A stretch of 42,410 nt of DNA, taken from contig JAPPEU010000045.1 of assembly GCA_028875245.1 (NCBI GenBank), positions 1-42,410 on the forward strand. Direction: 5' to 3'. Shown one piece after another: positions 8,576 to 17,324 of this stretch. Both the position numbers and the translations under genes were made by a program. This DNA comes from Chloroflexota bacterium. Its GTDB lineage: Bacteria > Chloroflexota > Anaerolineae > Aggregatilineales > Phototrophicaceae. How positions within the stretch are numbered: position 1 is the first letter of the stretch; every line of letters begins with the position of its first letter. The notes below the pieces were generated by a model. The model searched no databases and had not been told where the DNA came from. It worked only from the letters and a program-made list of their open reading frames with translations.

Positions 8576-9277
8576 ATGACGAGCTTTCAATATGACGCGC
8601 GAATCATCGACAACTATCCGAATCTGGTCGCGGGCGTCGTTGTCGCGCGCGGCATGACCAATGGCCCGACGCCTGCTTCCCTGCAAGAGCTTTATCTGGC
8701 TGAACAAGCGGCCGTGAAGGCGCGCATCGGCGCTACCCCCCTGAGTGAACTCCCGTCGCTGAGCGCATGGCGCCGGGCTATCAGCGCTTTTGGCGTCTCA
8801 CCGACAAAGTATCGCAGCGCTGCAGAAGCACTGCTGCGCCGCCTGACAAAAAAGGGCGACATCCCCAGCATCAATGTGCTGGTCGATATCGGCAACTTGG
8901 TGAGCATCCGTTACGGTCTGCCGGTCGCCATCTTCGACAGGCGCCAGATCGCCGGTCCGATAACGGTGCATTACGCCGACGGCAGCGAAGAATTTGTGGA
9001 GCTTGGCAGCCAGGCGATCATCCATCCAGCGCCGGGCGAAGTGGTGTTCTCCGATGACAAGCGCATGGTCGTCGCCAGAAGATGGTGCTGGCGTCAAAGC
9101 GCCACCAGCGCCGCCAGCCAAGAGACGGCCGACGCCGTTGTCACTGTCGAAGCGCAGCACGAAGGCGGCCAGGAAGATATCGAACGCGCCCTGGAGGACT
9201 TGCTGACGCTGCTGCCTGAATATGCCGGCGGGAGCTTTGACGCCGCCGTTCTTGGCTCGGGCAGCTCTGCAATCTAG
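8576..9277 (+). CDS. Free-standing B3/B4 tRNA-binding-domain protein
   Basis: The 233-residue protein matches the B3/B4 domain of the phenylalanyl-tRNA synthetase beta subunit as it occurs in stand-alone proteins. Visible hallmarks include LSAWRRAISAFGVSPTKYRSAAEALLRR (about residues 62-89, written here by its ends), SINVLVDIGNLVSIRYGLP (about 97-115) and a late PGEVVFSDD loop. In PheRS this domain holds the editing site for mischarged tRNA; stand-alone copies may edit amino-acid or tRNA substrates, but this is unproven. The ATG follows a GGAGG site and begins one base after the MFS stop. Its TAG overlaps the stop of the convergent methyltransferase by four bases. Confidence 0.85.
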   Translation: MTSFQYDARIIDNYPNLVAGVVVARGMTNGPTPASLQELYLAEQAAVKARIGATPLSELPSLSAWRRAISAFGVSPTKYRSAAEALLRRLTKKGDIPSINVLVDIGNLVSIRYGLPVAIFDRRQIAGPITVHYADGSEEFVELGSQAIIHPAPGEVVFSDDKRMVVARRWCWRQSATSAASQETADAVVTVEAQHEGGQEDIERALEDLLTLLPEYAGGSFDAAVLGSGSSAI

Positions 9278-10074
9278 CCCAAGCGCAAACGCCCGGTCAG
9301 CACCGGCGGAATCTGCTTGAGCTTGAGCCAGGTCAATCCCTCGGATTGCGCCGCGTCCGATTCGGAAAAAGCAGGCTCGAGCAGGCCATCCAGCACAAAG
9401 CCAGCCGCAAAGGCGGCACCAAGCAATTCGCACAGCGGGCGATGGTAGTAGTAATGCGGCGCTGGTTCAGCGGGCGCCCCCGCCCCTTTCACCGGCGGCA
9501 AATCCAGATAGGCGCGCAACTTGACCGCAAGATGCTCGCTGACGACGCCATCACGGTCTTCCTTCTCCTGCACAAAGATCGGATTGTTGGAGTTGAAAGC
9601 CGGGTGCTGCGTGGCAAAGACGAAGCGCGCTCCCGCCCGCAGCAGGCGCGCCGACGCCCGAAACAAAGGCTGGATCGTCGGCAGGTCCATCAAGGTCATC
9701 GTGCAGGTGATGGCATCGAATCGTCCTGCGCCCAGCTGCAGCATCGCATCTTCGTCGGTGGCGTCGATGACGCGGTATTCAATGCCGGCCGCGTCACCTG
9801 GATGCCGCCGCTTGGCCAGGCGAATCAGCTCCTCGCTGAAATCGAAGGCGGTTACGCGAGCGCCCTGCGCAGCCAGCCGCCGGGCCAGCGCGCCATTGCC
9901 GCAGCCGATATCCAGCACCGCTTCTCCCGGCCGCAGTTGCAGCAATTGAAAGACCGTCGGTTCAACCAGCCGACGATGAAATTGATTGCCGCGGTCGCCG
10001 TGCAGATTGTCCCAAAAGGCAGCCTTTCGATTCCACAATTCACGGCCCTCATCGTTGAGTTGCTTTATGTCCAT
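9274..10074 (-). CDS. Class I SAM-dependent methyltransferase
   Basis: The 266-residue protein has the methyltransferase-11/25 fold. Motif I VLDIGCGNGALARRLA (about residues 52-67) binds S-adenosylmethionine, followed by the acidic loop AFDFSEELI (about 76-84). The post-motif region ITCTMTLMDLP (about 122-132) is also recognisable. The substrate is unknown; small molecules, lipids or quinones are possible. The ATG at 10072-10074 starts MDIKQLNDEGRELWNRKAAFWD, a typical N-terminus for this class; the open frame extends 22 codons more. It is convergent with the B3/B4 gene, and their stop codons overlap. Confidence 0.9.
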   Translation of the reverse strand: MDIKQLNDEGRELWNRKAAFWDNLHGDRGNQFHRRLVEPTVFQLLQLRPGEAVLDIGCGNGALARRLAAQGARVTAFDFSEELIRLAKRRHPGDAAGIEYRVIDATDEDAMLQLGAGRFDAITCTMTLMDLPTIQPLFRASARLLRAGARFVFATQHPAFNSNNPIFVQEKEDRDGVVSEHLAVKLRAYLDLPPVKGAGAPAEPAPHYYYHRPLCELLGAAFAAGFVLDGLLEPAFSESDAAQSEGLTWLKLKQIPPVLTGRLRLG

Positions 10075-10219
10075 CTTTGTCCTGTGCCGCTCCCTTCTCA
10101 AAGCGCAAGCGGCGATTGTAGCGCGATTGCCTGTTCGCATACAGCGGCACTTGCATCACGCCGCAGGGCAATCGCAGCAAAATCATTTCGCGCCGATCGC
10201 CACGAAAATAAAGGAAAAT

Positions 10220-10312
10220 GTAGGGGCGACAGGACCGCAGTGTTTACGCGCGGCTGTGTGTCGCCCACGAAGACAGCCTAAATTATGCGGGCGAGACAAG
10301 TCTCGCCCCTAC
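10220..10312. repeat. GTAGGGGCGA-bordered repeat, copy 1 (MITE-like, 93 bp)
   Basis: The element starts with GTAGGGGCGA (10220-10229) and ends with its exact reverse complement TCGCCCCTAC (10303-10312). The right end is also a tight hairpin: GGGCGAGAC and GTCTCGCCC around AA (10289-10308). It fills the middle of a 380-base gap (10075-10454) between divergent genes and encodes nothing visible. The rest of the gap holds the TSUP gene promoter region. Confidence 0.75.
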
Positions 10313-10394
10313 AGATTACGCAAGTTGCCGGGAAAGTAGTTGATTTCAGCGCCATTCCAATTTGGCGCGATTGCTCTGAGCATCTCGCAAGCCC

Positions 10395-10413
10395 GCCAGC
10401 GCTGGCATATAAT
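10395..10413 (+). promoter_or_regulatory. Promoter region of the TSUP gene with a palindrome
   Basis: A perfect TATAAT at 10408-10413 lies 41 bases before the ATG. The perfect 12-base palindrome GCCAGCGCTGGC (10395-10406) abuts the -10 box and sits where a repressor would block RNA polymerase. No strong -35 box is seen, which would fit an activator- or repressor-controlled promoter. Confidence 0.35.
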
Positions 10414-10454
10414 TGAGTTTATCGCCAGAATGAAGGCCGGGAAAGCAGCCAAAC

Positions 10455-11189
10455 ATGGGCGAAATGATTCTGTTTGCCATCGTTGGCGTTCTGGTCGGCT
10501 TCTCCAAGGGCGGCCTGGGCGGGCCTGTTCCTGTCGCCCTGACCGTGCCGCTGATGACATTCATCATTGATCCGCAAATCGCCGTCGCCCTGGTGCTTCC
10601 GCTGCTGATCTTCGCTGATATCTTCGCCTTGTATTTTTACTGGCGGCAATGGGACCGTCACTATATCGCCTTGATGATGGCGCCCGGCTTGATTGGGGTG
10701 GTCCTGGGCGCGCTCGTCCTTCATGCGATTGACGCTGTCACGCTAAAGCGCGTCATCGGCGGCTTGACCCTTCTTGCGCTTGCCTTCAAAGTGGCCAGCG
10801 ATCGCTTCGCGTCGCTCGCGTATCAGCCCCGGACCTGGCACGGTTATTTTGCCGGCTGGGCCTCCGGCTTCGGCTCGACGCTGGCGAACGTCGGCGCGCC
10901 GCCTTTCACTGCCTATCTGCTGCTGCAGCCGAAGATGACGCCACGACGCTTCGTGGGCACAACCACACTTTTCTTCGCCGTGATGAATCTCACGAAAGTG
11001 CCGGGTTTTATTGCCCTCGGCCTGTTCGATTACGATCGACTCTTGAGCATCGCCTGGGTCTTCTTGCTGATCCCGCCCGCCGTGTTGATCGCGCGAACCC
11101 TGATCAATCACATCAACCAGCAAGTCTTTGAGCTGCTCATGATGGTTCCGCTGGCGGTGCTGAGCATCTACCTGCTGCTATTCAGCTGA
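10455..11189 (+). CDS. TSUP family (TauE/SafE) permease
   Basis: The 244-residue membrane protein belongs to the TauE/SafE (TSUP) family. It shows the opening FSKGGLGGPVPVALTVPL (about residues 16-33) and its repeat-unit echo SGFGSTLANVGAPPF (about 136-150), with about 8 hydrophobic segments. Family members export sulfite, sulfoacetate or related organosulfur anions, so a sulfur link with the sulfatases further along is possible but not shown. The ATG at 10455 follows a GGGAAAG stretch. Its last 22 bases overlap the convergent aminotransferase. Confidence 0.88.
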   Translation: MGEMILFAIVGVLVGFSKGGLGGPVPVALTVPLMTFIIDPQIAVALVLPLLIFADIFALYFYWRQWDRHYIALMMAPGLIGVVLGALVLHAIDAVTLKRVIGGLTLLALAFKVASDRFASLAYQPRTWHGYFAGWASGFGSTLANVGAPPFTAYLLLQPKMTPRRFVGTTTLFFAVMNLTKVPGFIALGLFDYDRLLSIAWVFLLIPPAVLIARTLINHINQQVFELLMMVPLAVLSIYLLLFS

Positions 11190-12430
11190 CGCAGCCATTC
11201 GCCCAGCGCGTCGATCCCCTCCAGCATTTTGGCCGCGTGAGCCGTCGCCCGCGCCTCGATCTGATCCGCCTCCCGCAGCGCGGCGTCGCCGTCGAAATCG
11301 ACATAAGCGAGGCGTGCCGTGTACCATTCGGGCGGCATGCCAAATGCCATTCCCGGCAGCAAGGCAACACCGGCATCGGCGAGCAGCCTGTCACAGAGCT
11401 GCCTGTCATCAATGATGCCTTGCGCCGCCAGCGCGCCTGAAAAGGGACTGAAATCCAGCAGCAGGTAAAAGCCGCCTTGGGGGGCATGCACGCGCAGGCC
11501 TGAAGCGAGCAGCGCAGCGTGAACAACGGCACCGACAGCGCGCAGAATTCGCCGTTGCGCCGCCAGGAATTCATACAGCTGCTCATCAAGCTCGTATGCC
11601 CTGAGCGCCGCGGCTTGAATTGGCGCCGGCGCGCAAGAATAGGTCTCTGAACCCAAACCGACCAAGGCATTGAAGAGGGCGCTCGGCGCATCCGGCGGCA
11701 GAATGAGCGCGCCCAAACGCCAGCCGCCGGCCCCGCACCACTTCGACATGCCGGTCGTGACCAGGGTGCGCTCAGGATAGACGCTGGCCAGCGAACGGTG
11801 GCGGCCCCGATGATCCAGCAAGGCGTAAATCTCGTCCGATATCACCCAAAACCGGCGCCGGCGCAATACTTGCGTTAAGGCATCGAGTTCAGACGGGCTG
11901 TAAGTCAAACCATCCGGATTGCCGGGATAATTCAAGACAAGCAGTTTTTGACGGGCGGGGCTGCTGCTGCGCGCAACGGCCTGCTCAAGCGCATCGGGGG
12001 TTATTCGCCAGCGTCCTTCAAATGAAGTGGGAATGTTGATGACTTCGTGACCGGCCAAGCGCGCTTGCGGGCCATAGGAAATCCAGGACGGCTGCGGCAG
12101 GTAGACGGCAGCCGGTTGGAACGCGCGCATGATATTGTGAAGCAGGGGCTTCGTGCCTGGCGCAACCAGGACCTGGCCCGCGTCGATCGCATAGCCATCG
12201 ACTTCCTGGTGAAAGCTGGCGATCTTCTCGCGCAATTGGGGCAGCCCCGCAACCGCCGTGTATTCGATGCGCGGCGCGGCATTTCGCAGGGCTGCCTGCA
12301 CCGGCGCAGGCGGCGCAAAAGGCGCTTCGCCAAAACCAAACCGGTAGACTGTACGCCCAAGAGCTTCCAGCGCTTGTGTCCCTTCGTTCAGAGTAAAGGT
12401 GCTCGCTTTGGCGATGTTCAAGAACGCCAT
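11168..12430 (-). CDS. PLP-dependent aminotransferase, class I/II
   Basis: The 420-residue fold-type-I aminotransferase has its PLP lysine at K230 in TGMSKWCGAGGWRLG and the pyridine-binding aspartate at D199 (VISDEIY). R238 lies in the GWRLG phosphate-binding stretch. The NPPNPTG motif is varied to NYPGNPDG (about 167-174). It is likely an aspartate-aminotransferase-like enzyme acting on an amino acid and a 2-oxo acid; the donor is not deducible. A good promoter lies 48-76 bases upstream and is divergent from the ThDP enzyme gene. The 3' end overlaps the TSUP gene by 22 bases. Confidence 0.9.
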   Translation of the reverse strand: MAFLNIAKASTFTLNEGTQALEALGRTVYRFGFGEAPFAPPAPVQAALRNAAPRIEYTAVAGLPQLREKIASFHQEVDGYAIDAGQVLVAPGTKPLLHNIMRAFQPAAVYLPQPSWISYGPQARLAGHEVINIPTSFEGRWRITPDALEQAVARSSSPARQKLLVLNYPGNPDGLTYSPSELDALTQVLRRRRFWVISDEIYALLDHRGRHRSLASVYPERTLVTTGMSKWCGAGGWRLGALILPPDAPSALFNALVGLGSETYSCAPAPIQAAALRAYELDEQLYEFLAAQRRILRAVGAVVHAALLASGLRVHAPQGGFYLLLDFSPFSGALAAQGIIDDRQLCDRLLADAGVALLPGMAFGMPPEWYTARLAYVDFDGDAALREADQIEARATAHAAKMLEGIDALGEWLRQLNSSR

Positions 12431-12477
12431 ATCGACCCCTGTTCCGCGCCAGTTGTTCCTGGCAAATTTAAGGCTGG

Positions 12478-12527
12478 ATTGTACCCAATCCGGTTCCGTT
12501 TGACAGAATGCCGCGAAACTGCATAAT
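12478..12527. promoter_or_regulatory. Back-to-back promoters sharing a -35 region
   Basis: On the plus strand, TTGACA (12500-12505), 16 bases, then CATAAT (12522-12527) point to the ThDP gene. On the minus strand, CTGTCA (12501-12506), 17 bases, then TACAAT (12478-12483) point to the aminotransferase. The two -35 boxes occupy almost the same bases, so the polymerases would compete. Confidence 0.55.
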
Positions 12528-12561
12528 CACTCTGCCTTGCCATGCTTAGGGAAACTCGGAA

Positions 12562-14157
12562 ATGACGACAGTCGCCGATTTCATCGCCGGAAAGTTGACC
12601 CGCTCCGGCGTCGAACGGGTCTATGGCCTGCCCGGCGGTGAAAATGTCGAGATCCTCGACGCCATACGCCGCCGCGGCATGGGCTTCATGCTGGTCAGGA
12701 ACGAAAGCAGCGCCTGCTTTATGGCGGCGACCGAAGCTCGTTTGACTGGCAAGATCGGCGTCGCGCTGACCACGCTCGGGCCGGGAGCGGCCAATGCCTA
12801 TGCCGGGCTCGCCCACGCCTGGCTCGACCGGGCGCCCGTGCTGCTCATCAGCGCGGCCGACGATCCGGAAGTCCGCGGCAGGCACAGTCATCAAGCGCTT
12901 GACCTGGAAGCCGTGTTTCGACCGGTCTGCAAGCTTACAACGGAACTCACCGCCGCAAACGCCGCAGATATGGTCCAAGGAGCCATCACATTGGCGAAAG
13001 CCCCGCGTCCGGGACCGGTGCATATCAGCCTGCACAACCGAGTCGCCGCGCAAGCGATGCCCTCCCTGAACCCGCCTCGCCCGCCAAAGGCGACGGTCGC
13101 GGATAGCGGCGGCGACGTGGCCGCGCTGCGCCGCCTGCTTGCCGACAAAGTGAAACCGATCATCATCGTCGGGCTGGGTCTGGAGCCGGATCAGCCCTAT
13201 AGCCAGATCCGCCGACTCGCCGAATCGCTGAACGCGCCCGTGATTGATACGCCCAAGAGCAAAGGCGCTCTGTCTGCCGATCACCCGCTTTTCGCCGGCG
13301 CCATCGGCTTGACGCGCGCCGACCCGGTCTACGAGCTGCTGGACGAGGCGGACTGCATCCTGGCGATCGGTTTCGATGTGGTCGAATTGGTGAAGCCTTG
13401 GCAGAGCGGGAAGCCGCTTGCCTGGATCGCCAACTGGCCCAATCATGATCCAGCAATCCGCTGCGAATTGGAGTTGACGGGCGATATCGTTGAAATGCTT
13501 GAAGCGCTCGGCGAGGTTCCGGCAAATGCTGGGCGAGACTGGGGAGCTGAAAGAGTGCGCCGTTTCCGCATGGAGCAGCGCGCGCGCCCATTGCCTGAGC
13601 CGGCTGACAGGCGCATCCTGCCGCAGAGTTTCCTGGCGTCCCTGCGGGAAAACACGCCGGACGATATCATCATCAGCACTGATGTTGGCTCGCACAAGAT
13701 CTTCGCAGCCCTCGAATGGCCCGCCCGCAGAGCCAATCGCTACTTCGTATCCAACGGACTTTCGGCGATGGGCTTCGGCCTGAGCAGCGCGATCGCGGCG
13801 GCGGAAGTCACGGGGCAAGCGGGCGTCTGCATCACCGGCGACGCCGGACTGGCGATGGTCATGGGCGAACTGGGATTGCTGGTTGAGCGGCAGCTGCCGG
13901 TATTGATTGCAGTCATGAACGATTCGGCGCTGGATCTGATCCGCGCCGCCCAGCTGCGCCGTGGACGGCCCGCCTTCGGCACAGAATTTGCCAACCCGGA
14001 TTACGCATATATCGCCAAGGGCTATGGACTGGTCTACCACCGGGTCGAATCAAGAGCGGATTGCGACGCCGCCATCCGCGCCTTCATCGCCTCCAGGGCG
14101 CCGACGCTGGTCGATGTGATGATTGACCCCGTCGGCTATCCCACGACTGTGACCTGA
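12562..14157 (+). CDS. Thiamine-diphosphate enzyme, acetolactate-synthase-like
   Basis: The 531-residue protein has the three-domain layout of the acetolactate synthase/benzoylformate decarboxylase group. The N-terminal Pyr domain carries the catalytic glutamate E48 (RNESSACFMAA). A central Rossmann-like domain (about 190-330) includes PIIIVGLGLEPD. The C-terminal PP domain has GDAGLAM from G426 and N453, the Asp-X25-Asn Mg-ThDP motif, with NDS in place of the usual NN. It probably decarboxylates a 2-oxo acid or makes an acyloin; the substrate is unknown. It is divergent from the aminotransferase, which could supply a 2-oxo acid. Its stop lies 49 bases from that of the convergent lactate permease gene. 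Confidence 0.88.
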   Translation: MTTVADFIAGKLTRSGVERVYGLPGGENVEILDAIRRRGMGFMLVRNESSACFMAATEARLTGKIGVALTTLGPGAANAYAGLAHAWLDRAPVLLISAADDPEVRGRHSHQALDLEAVFRPVCKLTTELTAANAADMVQGAITLAKAPRPGPVHISLHNRVAAQAMPSLNPPRPPKATVADSGGDVAALRRLLADKVKPIIIVGLGLEPDQPYSQIRRLAESLNAPVIDTPKSKGALSADHPLFAGAIGLTRADPVYELLDEADCILAIGFDVVELVKPWQSGKPLAWIANWPNHDPAIRCELELTGDIVEMLEALGEVPANAGRDWGAERVRRFRMEQRARPLPEPADRRILPQSFLASLRENTPDDIIISTDVGSHKIFAALEWPARRANRYFVSNGLSAMGFGLSSAIAAAEVTGQAGVCITGDAGLAMVMGELGLLVERQLPVLIAVMNDSALDLIRAAQLRRGRPAFGTEFANPDYAYIAKGYGLVYHRVESRADCDAAIRAFIASRAPTLVDVMIDPVGYPTTVT

Positions 14158-14206
14158 CGAGAGGCCCGCGCCAAGTCCGCAATGAGCCTTGCCCATTGAG
14201 GCGCAG

Positions 14207-15772
14207 CTAAGCGCCGTGCAGCCGAACAAAGGTCACCAGCGCGACGAATACAACCGGGATCAAGCCCAAAATCAGCATACGCCGAATCACCGGGCCTTCC
14301 CCCCCGCCCAGCCCCACCGTGCTGCAGCCGACGATGATTTTGGCCGGCGCCAATACGCTGCCCAGCGATGCGCCCGCCGTCTGCCCCGCCAGAACTATCG
14401 GCACGCTCAAAGCCAGCAGCGTCGCCGTCTCCTGCTGCAATGCGCCAAATACGACATTGGAATTGGCATTGCTGCCGGTCATAATGGCGCCCAGCGTACC
14501 AATGAAGGGCGCGAAAAGGGGATAGATGTCGGCGCCAAAGGTCTCGCTGATGCCGCGCGCGATCATCTGGGTCATGCCGGTATGGGTCATCAGCGAGGCC
14601 ATCGCCACCAGCGCCAGTATGGAAATGGTCGACTTCAATGCCGATTGGCGAACCTTGCTCCAAATATCAAGCCAGACCGACGGGCTCTCGAAATAACCAG
14701 CGGCGCGATAGAGAAGAAAGGCGATCAACCCGGCGTAAAACAAAAGCGCGCCCGCGTGACCGAAAATGCTGATTGAACGTCCGGATTCCGCAGGAACCTC
14801 CCAGCCGAAAGCGGTCGCCACCGCCGGGAATTCAATCTGAATCAAGGCGGCATCCAGGAGTTTCTCCAGCGGGTCGATCAGATTGACCGAGAAGGCCAAA
14901 GCCAGCAAGATCCCGTAGGCCGCCAGGGCCAGAATGAGGCTGCGTCCGCCTTCATCTGATGGCGATGGAGCGCGCTGCGAGCTGCCTCTGTGCAAGGGCG
15001 ACAGCACGTACAAGACGCCGACAGCGGCGCCGGCCAATGCGCCGGAGGTCGAGCCGAGCGTCCACATGCCGTTGCTGGCGATCCACCACTGCGTCAGTCC
15101 CATCGCCGCGCCCACGATGACGAGCATGGGAATCGAACGCAAGAAACCGCTCCAGCCGGCGCTGACATAAACCACCAGCGCGCCGCTGATAAAGCAGGCC
15201 ATACTGAGGATTAGGGATGCGTCATGCGCCAAGGCCTCGCCCGGCAAGCCTGTTACCGCCGTCAAAGCGACAAAGGATGTGCCCAGCGAGCCGAATGTCA
15301 CCGCCCATCCGTGACCGAGCGAAGCCATGATGACCGATTGCGTCGCGGTGTATCCCAAGCCAACGAGCAGTGGCGCGACGACAGCCACCGGCACGCCGAA
15401 GCCGCCGACGCCCTGCATCAACGATACAAATACCCAACTGATAAGCAGGCTTTGCGCGGCGCGGTCAGCTGTGAGGCGCGGCAGGCTGCGGCCGATCAAA
15501 CCGACTGTGCCAGCTTCATTGGTGACGTTGTAAAAAAAGAGCGCCATCCACACGATGTAAAGCACATCAATCGCCAGCAGCAGGGACTTGCCGATTGCGA
15601 CCAGCGCCAGTTGTCCGTCGCCGCCGAATACAGTCAAGGCGAGCAGGAGGGCGACCAGGCAGCCGCCCGAGCCCGCGCGCCCCCCGCCCCAGCCAGCGCC
15701 CACCATGAGCGCCAGCACGGTGAGAACGGGCAGCAGCGCCAGGAACCAACTCGCGGCGTTCAGTTCCAACAT
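14207..15772 (-). CDS. L-lactate permease family transporter
   Basis: The 521-residue protein belongs to the LctP/LldP family of proton-coupled lactate or glycolate permeases. It has about 12-14 hydrophobic helices. Family motifs are visible: LMQGVGGFGVPVAVVAPLL (about residues 98-116), SLGHGWAVTFGSLG (about 133-146) and TGSNANSNVVFGALQ (about 438-452). The ATG at 15770-15772 (MLELNAASW) is preceded by GGGAGCG. An in-frame upstream extension runs into a repeat element and is not used. Whether it carries lactate, glycolate or another short hydroxy acid cannot be told from sequence. Confidence 0.92.
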   Translation of the reverse strand: MLELNAASWFLALLPVLTVLALMVGAGWGGGRAGSGGCLVALLLALTVFGGDGQLALVAIGKSLLLAIDVLYIVWMALFFYNVTNEAGTVGLIGRSLPRLTADRAAQSLLISWVFVSLMQGVGGFGVPVAVVAPLLVGLGYTATQSVIMASLGHGWAVTFGSLGTSFVALTAVTGLPGEALAHDASLILSMACFISGALVVYVSAGWSGFLRSIPMLVIVGAAMGLTQWWIASNGMWTLGSTSGALAGAAVGVLYVLSPLHRGSSQRAPSPSDEGGRSLILALAAYGILLALAFSVNLIDPLEKLLDAALIQIEFPAVATAFGWEVPAESGRSISIFGHAGALLFYAGLIAFLLYRAAGYFESPSVWLDIWSKVRQSALKSTISILALVAMASLMTHTGMTQMIARGISETFGADIYPLFAPFIGTLGAIMTGSNANSNVVFGALQQETATLLALSVPIVLAGQTAGASLGSVLAPAKIIVGCSTVGLGGGEGPVIRRMLILGLIPVVFVALVTFVRLHGA

Positions 15773-15791
15773 AACGCTCCCAGGCCAACAC

Positions 15792-15905
15792 GTATAGGAG
15801 CGAGACTTGTCTCGCCCTATTCCCATCTATATGCGAGGACGGCCCATGCATGTCCCTTACGGGCTTTCGCCTAGTGCGGCGGGCGACTCAGCGAGTCGTC
15901 CCTAC
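15792..15905. repeat. GTAGGGGCGA-type repeat, copy 2 (degenerate, touching amidase stop)
   Basis: The left end holds hairpin GCGAGAC/GTCTCGC around TT (15800-15815), preceded by TAGGAGCGA. The right end holds GACTC/GAGTC around AGC and ends TCGTCCCTAC (15896-15905), a variant of the copy 1 terminus. The element fills the gap between the amidase and lactate-permease genes. Its last bases contain the CTA (15902-15904) that serves as the amidase TAG. Confidence 0.6.
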
Positions 15906-17320
15906 ATATTGCATATTGGAGGCTTACGCTGATAAAAACGCGTCGCCTCTTGGAAGGCATAGGCCAGTTGCAGCACGGCAAAATCAGCGCGTGGCCGGCC
16001 GACAATCTGCAAGCCAATTGGCAAGCCGTCGTCGGTGAAGCCGCATGGCGTCGAAATCGCCGGCATCCCTGTGATCGTGATGAAGGCGCAGCTCATCATC
16101 CAGTCGATATAGGTCTCCATCGCGACGCCGTTAATCTGCGTCGGATACTCCCACTCGATCAAGAAGGGCGGCGCCTGCGTCGTCGGCAGCAGCAGAAATT
16201 CGTAGGTATCCAGAAACTCGCGAACGCGCTGAAACAGCTCGGTCCGCTTGGCTTCGGCCCGGCTGACCTGGGCGCCGGTCAAGCGCTTGCCCTGGGCCAC
16301 ATTCCAGCGAATTGTGTCCTTGAACCGCTCCTCGCCATGTTCAGCAAAATGCTCGGAAAATGACAATTCGAAGCTCCAGGCGCGCAAAGTCTGGAATATG
16401 TCGTAGGCGTCACGAAAGTCCGGCGCCGCTTGTTCTACCTGGCAGCCCAGGTCGCTGAAGACCGTCAACTGTTTTTCTATCGTGGCGCTGACGCTCGGCT
16501 CCACCGGCAGCAGACCGAGGTCGGGGCTCCAGGCGATCTTCACCGCGGCGAAGTCCCGTTCAAGGGGCTGGGCGAAGAGAGAGGGCGGTTCAGTCAGCGA
16601 GATCGGCGCGCGCGGATCGTAACCGGCGATCGCTTGCAGCATCAAGGCGACATCCTGCGCCGTCCGCCCCATCGGCCCGGCGACGCCCAAGGTCTCCCAG
16701 GCGTTCGCTTTGGGATAACCGGGTACGCGACCCGGCGACGGCCGCAAGCCGACGACGTTGCAAAAGCTTGCGGGGTTGCGCAGCGAGCCGCCCATGTCGC
16801 TGCCATCGGCGATTGGGATCATGCCAGCCGCCAGGGCCACGGCCGCGCCGCCGCTGCTGCCGCCGCAGGTCCTGCTCAAATCGTAGGGATTGCGCGTCGC
16901 GCCGAAGACCCGATTGAAAGTATGGGAACCAGCGCCGAACTCCGGCACGTTAGTCTTGCCCAGCGTGATGCAGCCGGCCGCCTTCAAGCGCGCGATGATC
17001 AGGTCGTCGGCTGCCGGCACGTAGTCGCTGAACACGGGCGAGCCCCAGGTGGTGCGGATGCCTGCTGTCTCGAACGCGTCCTTGTGCGCGATGGGCAGGC
17101 CATGCAAGACGCCCAGTTCTTCACCGCGCGCCTGTTTCTCGTCCGCTTGCCGCGCGCGCTCCAGCGCCAACTCCGGCAAATAGGTGACGATGGCGTTCAA
17201 CTTTGGATTCAGCGCGTCGATCTGATCCAGATGCGCTTGCAGGACTTCCGTCGCCGAGACCTCGCCCCGCTTGATCAGCGCTGCCAGTTCAACCGCCGTC
17301 ATCCATACCAGGTCGCTCAT
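15902..17320 (-). CDS. Amidase-signature-family amidase
   Basis: The 472-residue enzyme belongs to the amidase signature family (GatA/AmiE-like fold), which hydrolyses amide bonds. The Ser-cisSer-Lys triad is intact: K80 (LPIAHKDAF), S155 (TCGGSSGG) and S179 (GSDMGGS). The substrate is unknown. The ATG at 17318-17320 is preferred. It leaves four bases after the SDR stop; an earlier in-frame ATG would overlap that gene. The two genes are therefore probably co-transcribed from the promoter at 18105-18133. The stop codon lies inside the edge of a repeat element, so the native C-terminus may have been altered. Confidence 0.92.
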   Translation of the reverse strand: MSDLVWMTAVELAALIKRGEVSATEVLQAHLDQIDALNPKLNAIVTYLPELALERARQADEKQARGEELGVLHGLPIAHKDAFETAGIRTTWGSPVFSDYVPAADDLIIARLKAAGCITLGKTNVPEFGAGSHTFNRVFGATRNPYDLSRTCGGSSGGAAVALAAGMIPIADGSDMGGSLRNPASFCNVVGLRPSPGRVPGYPKANAWETLGVAGPMGRTAQDVALMLQAIAGYDPRAPISLTEPPSLFAQPLERDFAAVKIAWSPDLGLLPVEPSVSATIEKQLTVFSDLGCQVEQAAPDFRDAYDIFQTLRAWSFELSFSEHFAEHGEERFKDTIRWNVAQGKRLTGAQVSRAEAKRTELFQRVREFLDTYEFLLLPTTQAPPFLIEWEYPTQINGVAMETYIDWMMSCAFITITGMPAISTPCGFTDDGLPIGLQIVGRPRADFAVLQLAYAFQEATRFYQRKPPICNM

Positions 17321-17324
17321 TCGT

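Noticed and set aside
12418..14040. 540-codon open frame antisense to the ThDP enzyme gene
   Set aside because: No motif, no ribosome site, and the sense strand has intact catalytic residues.
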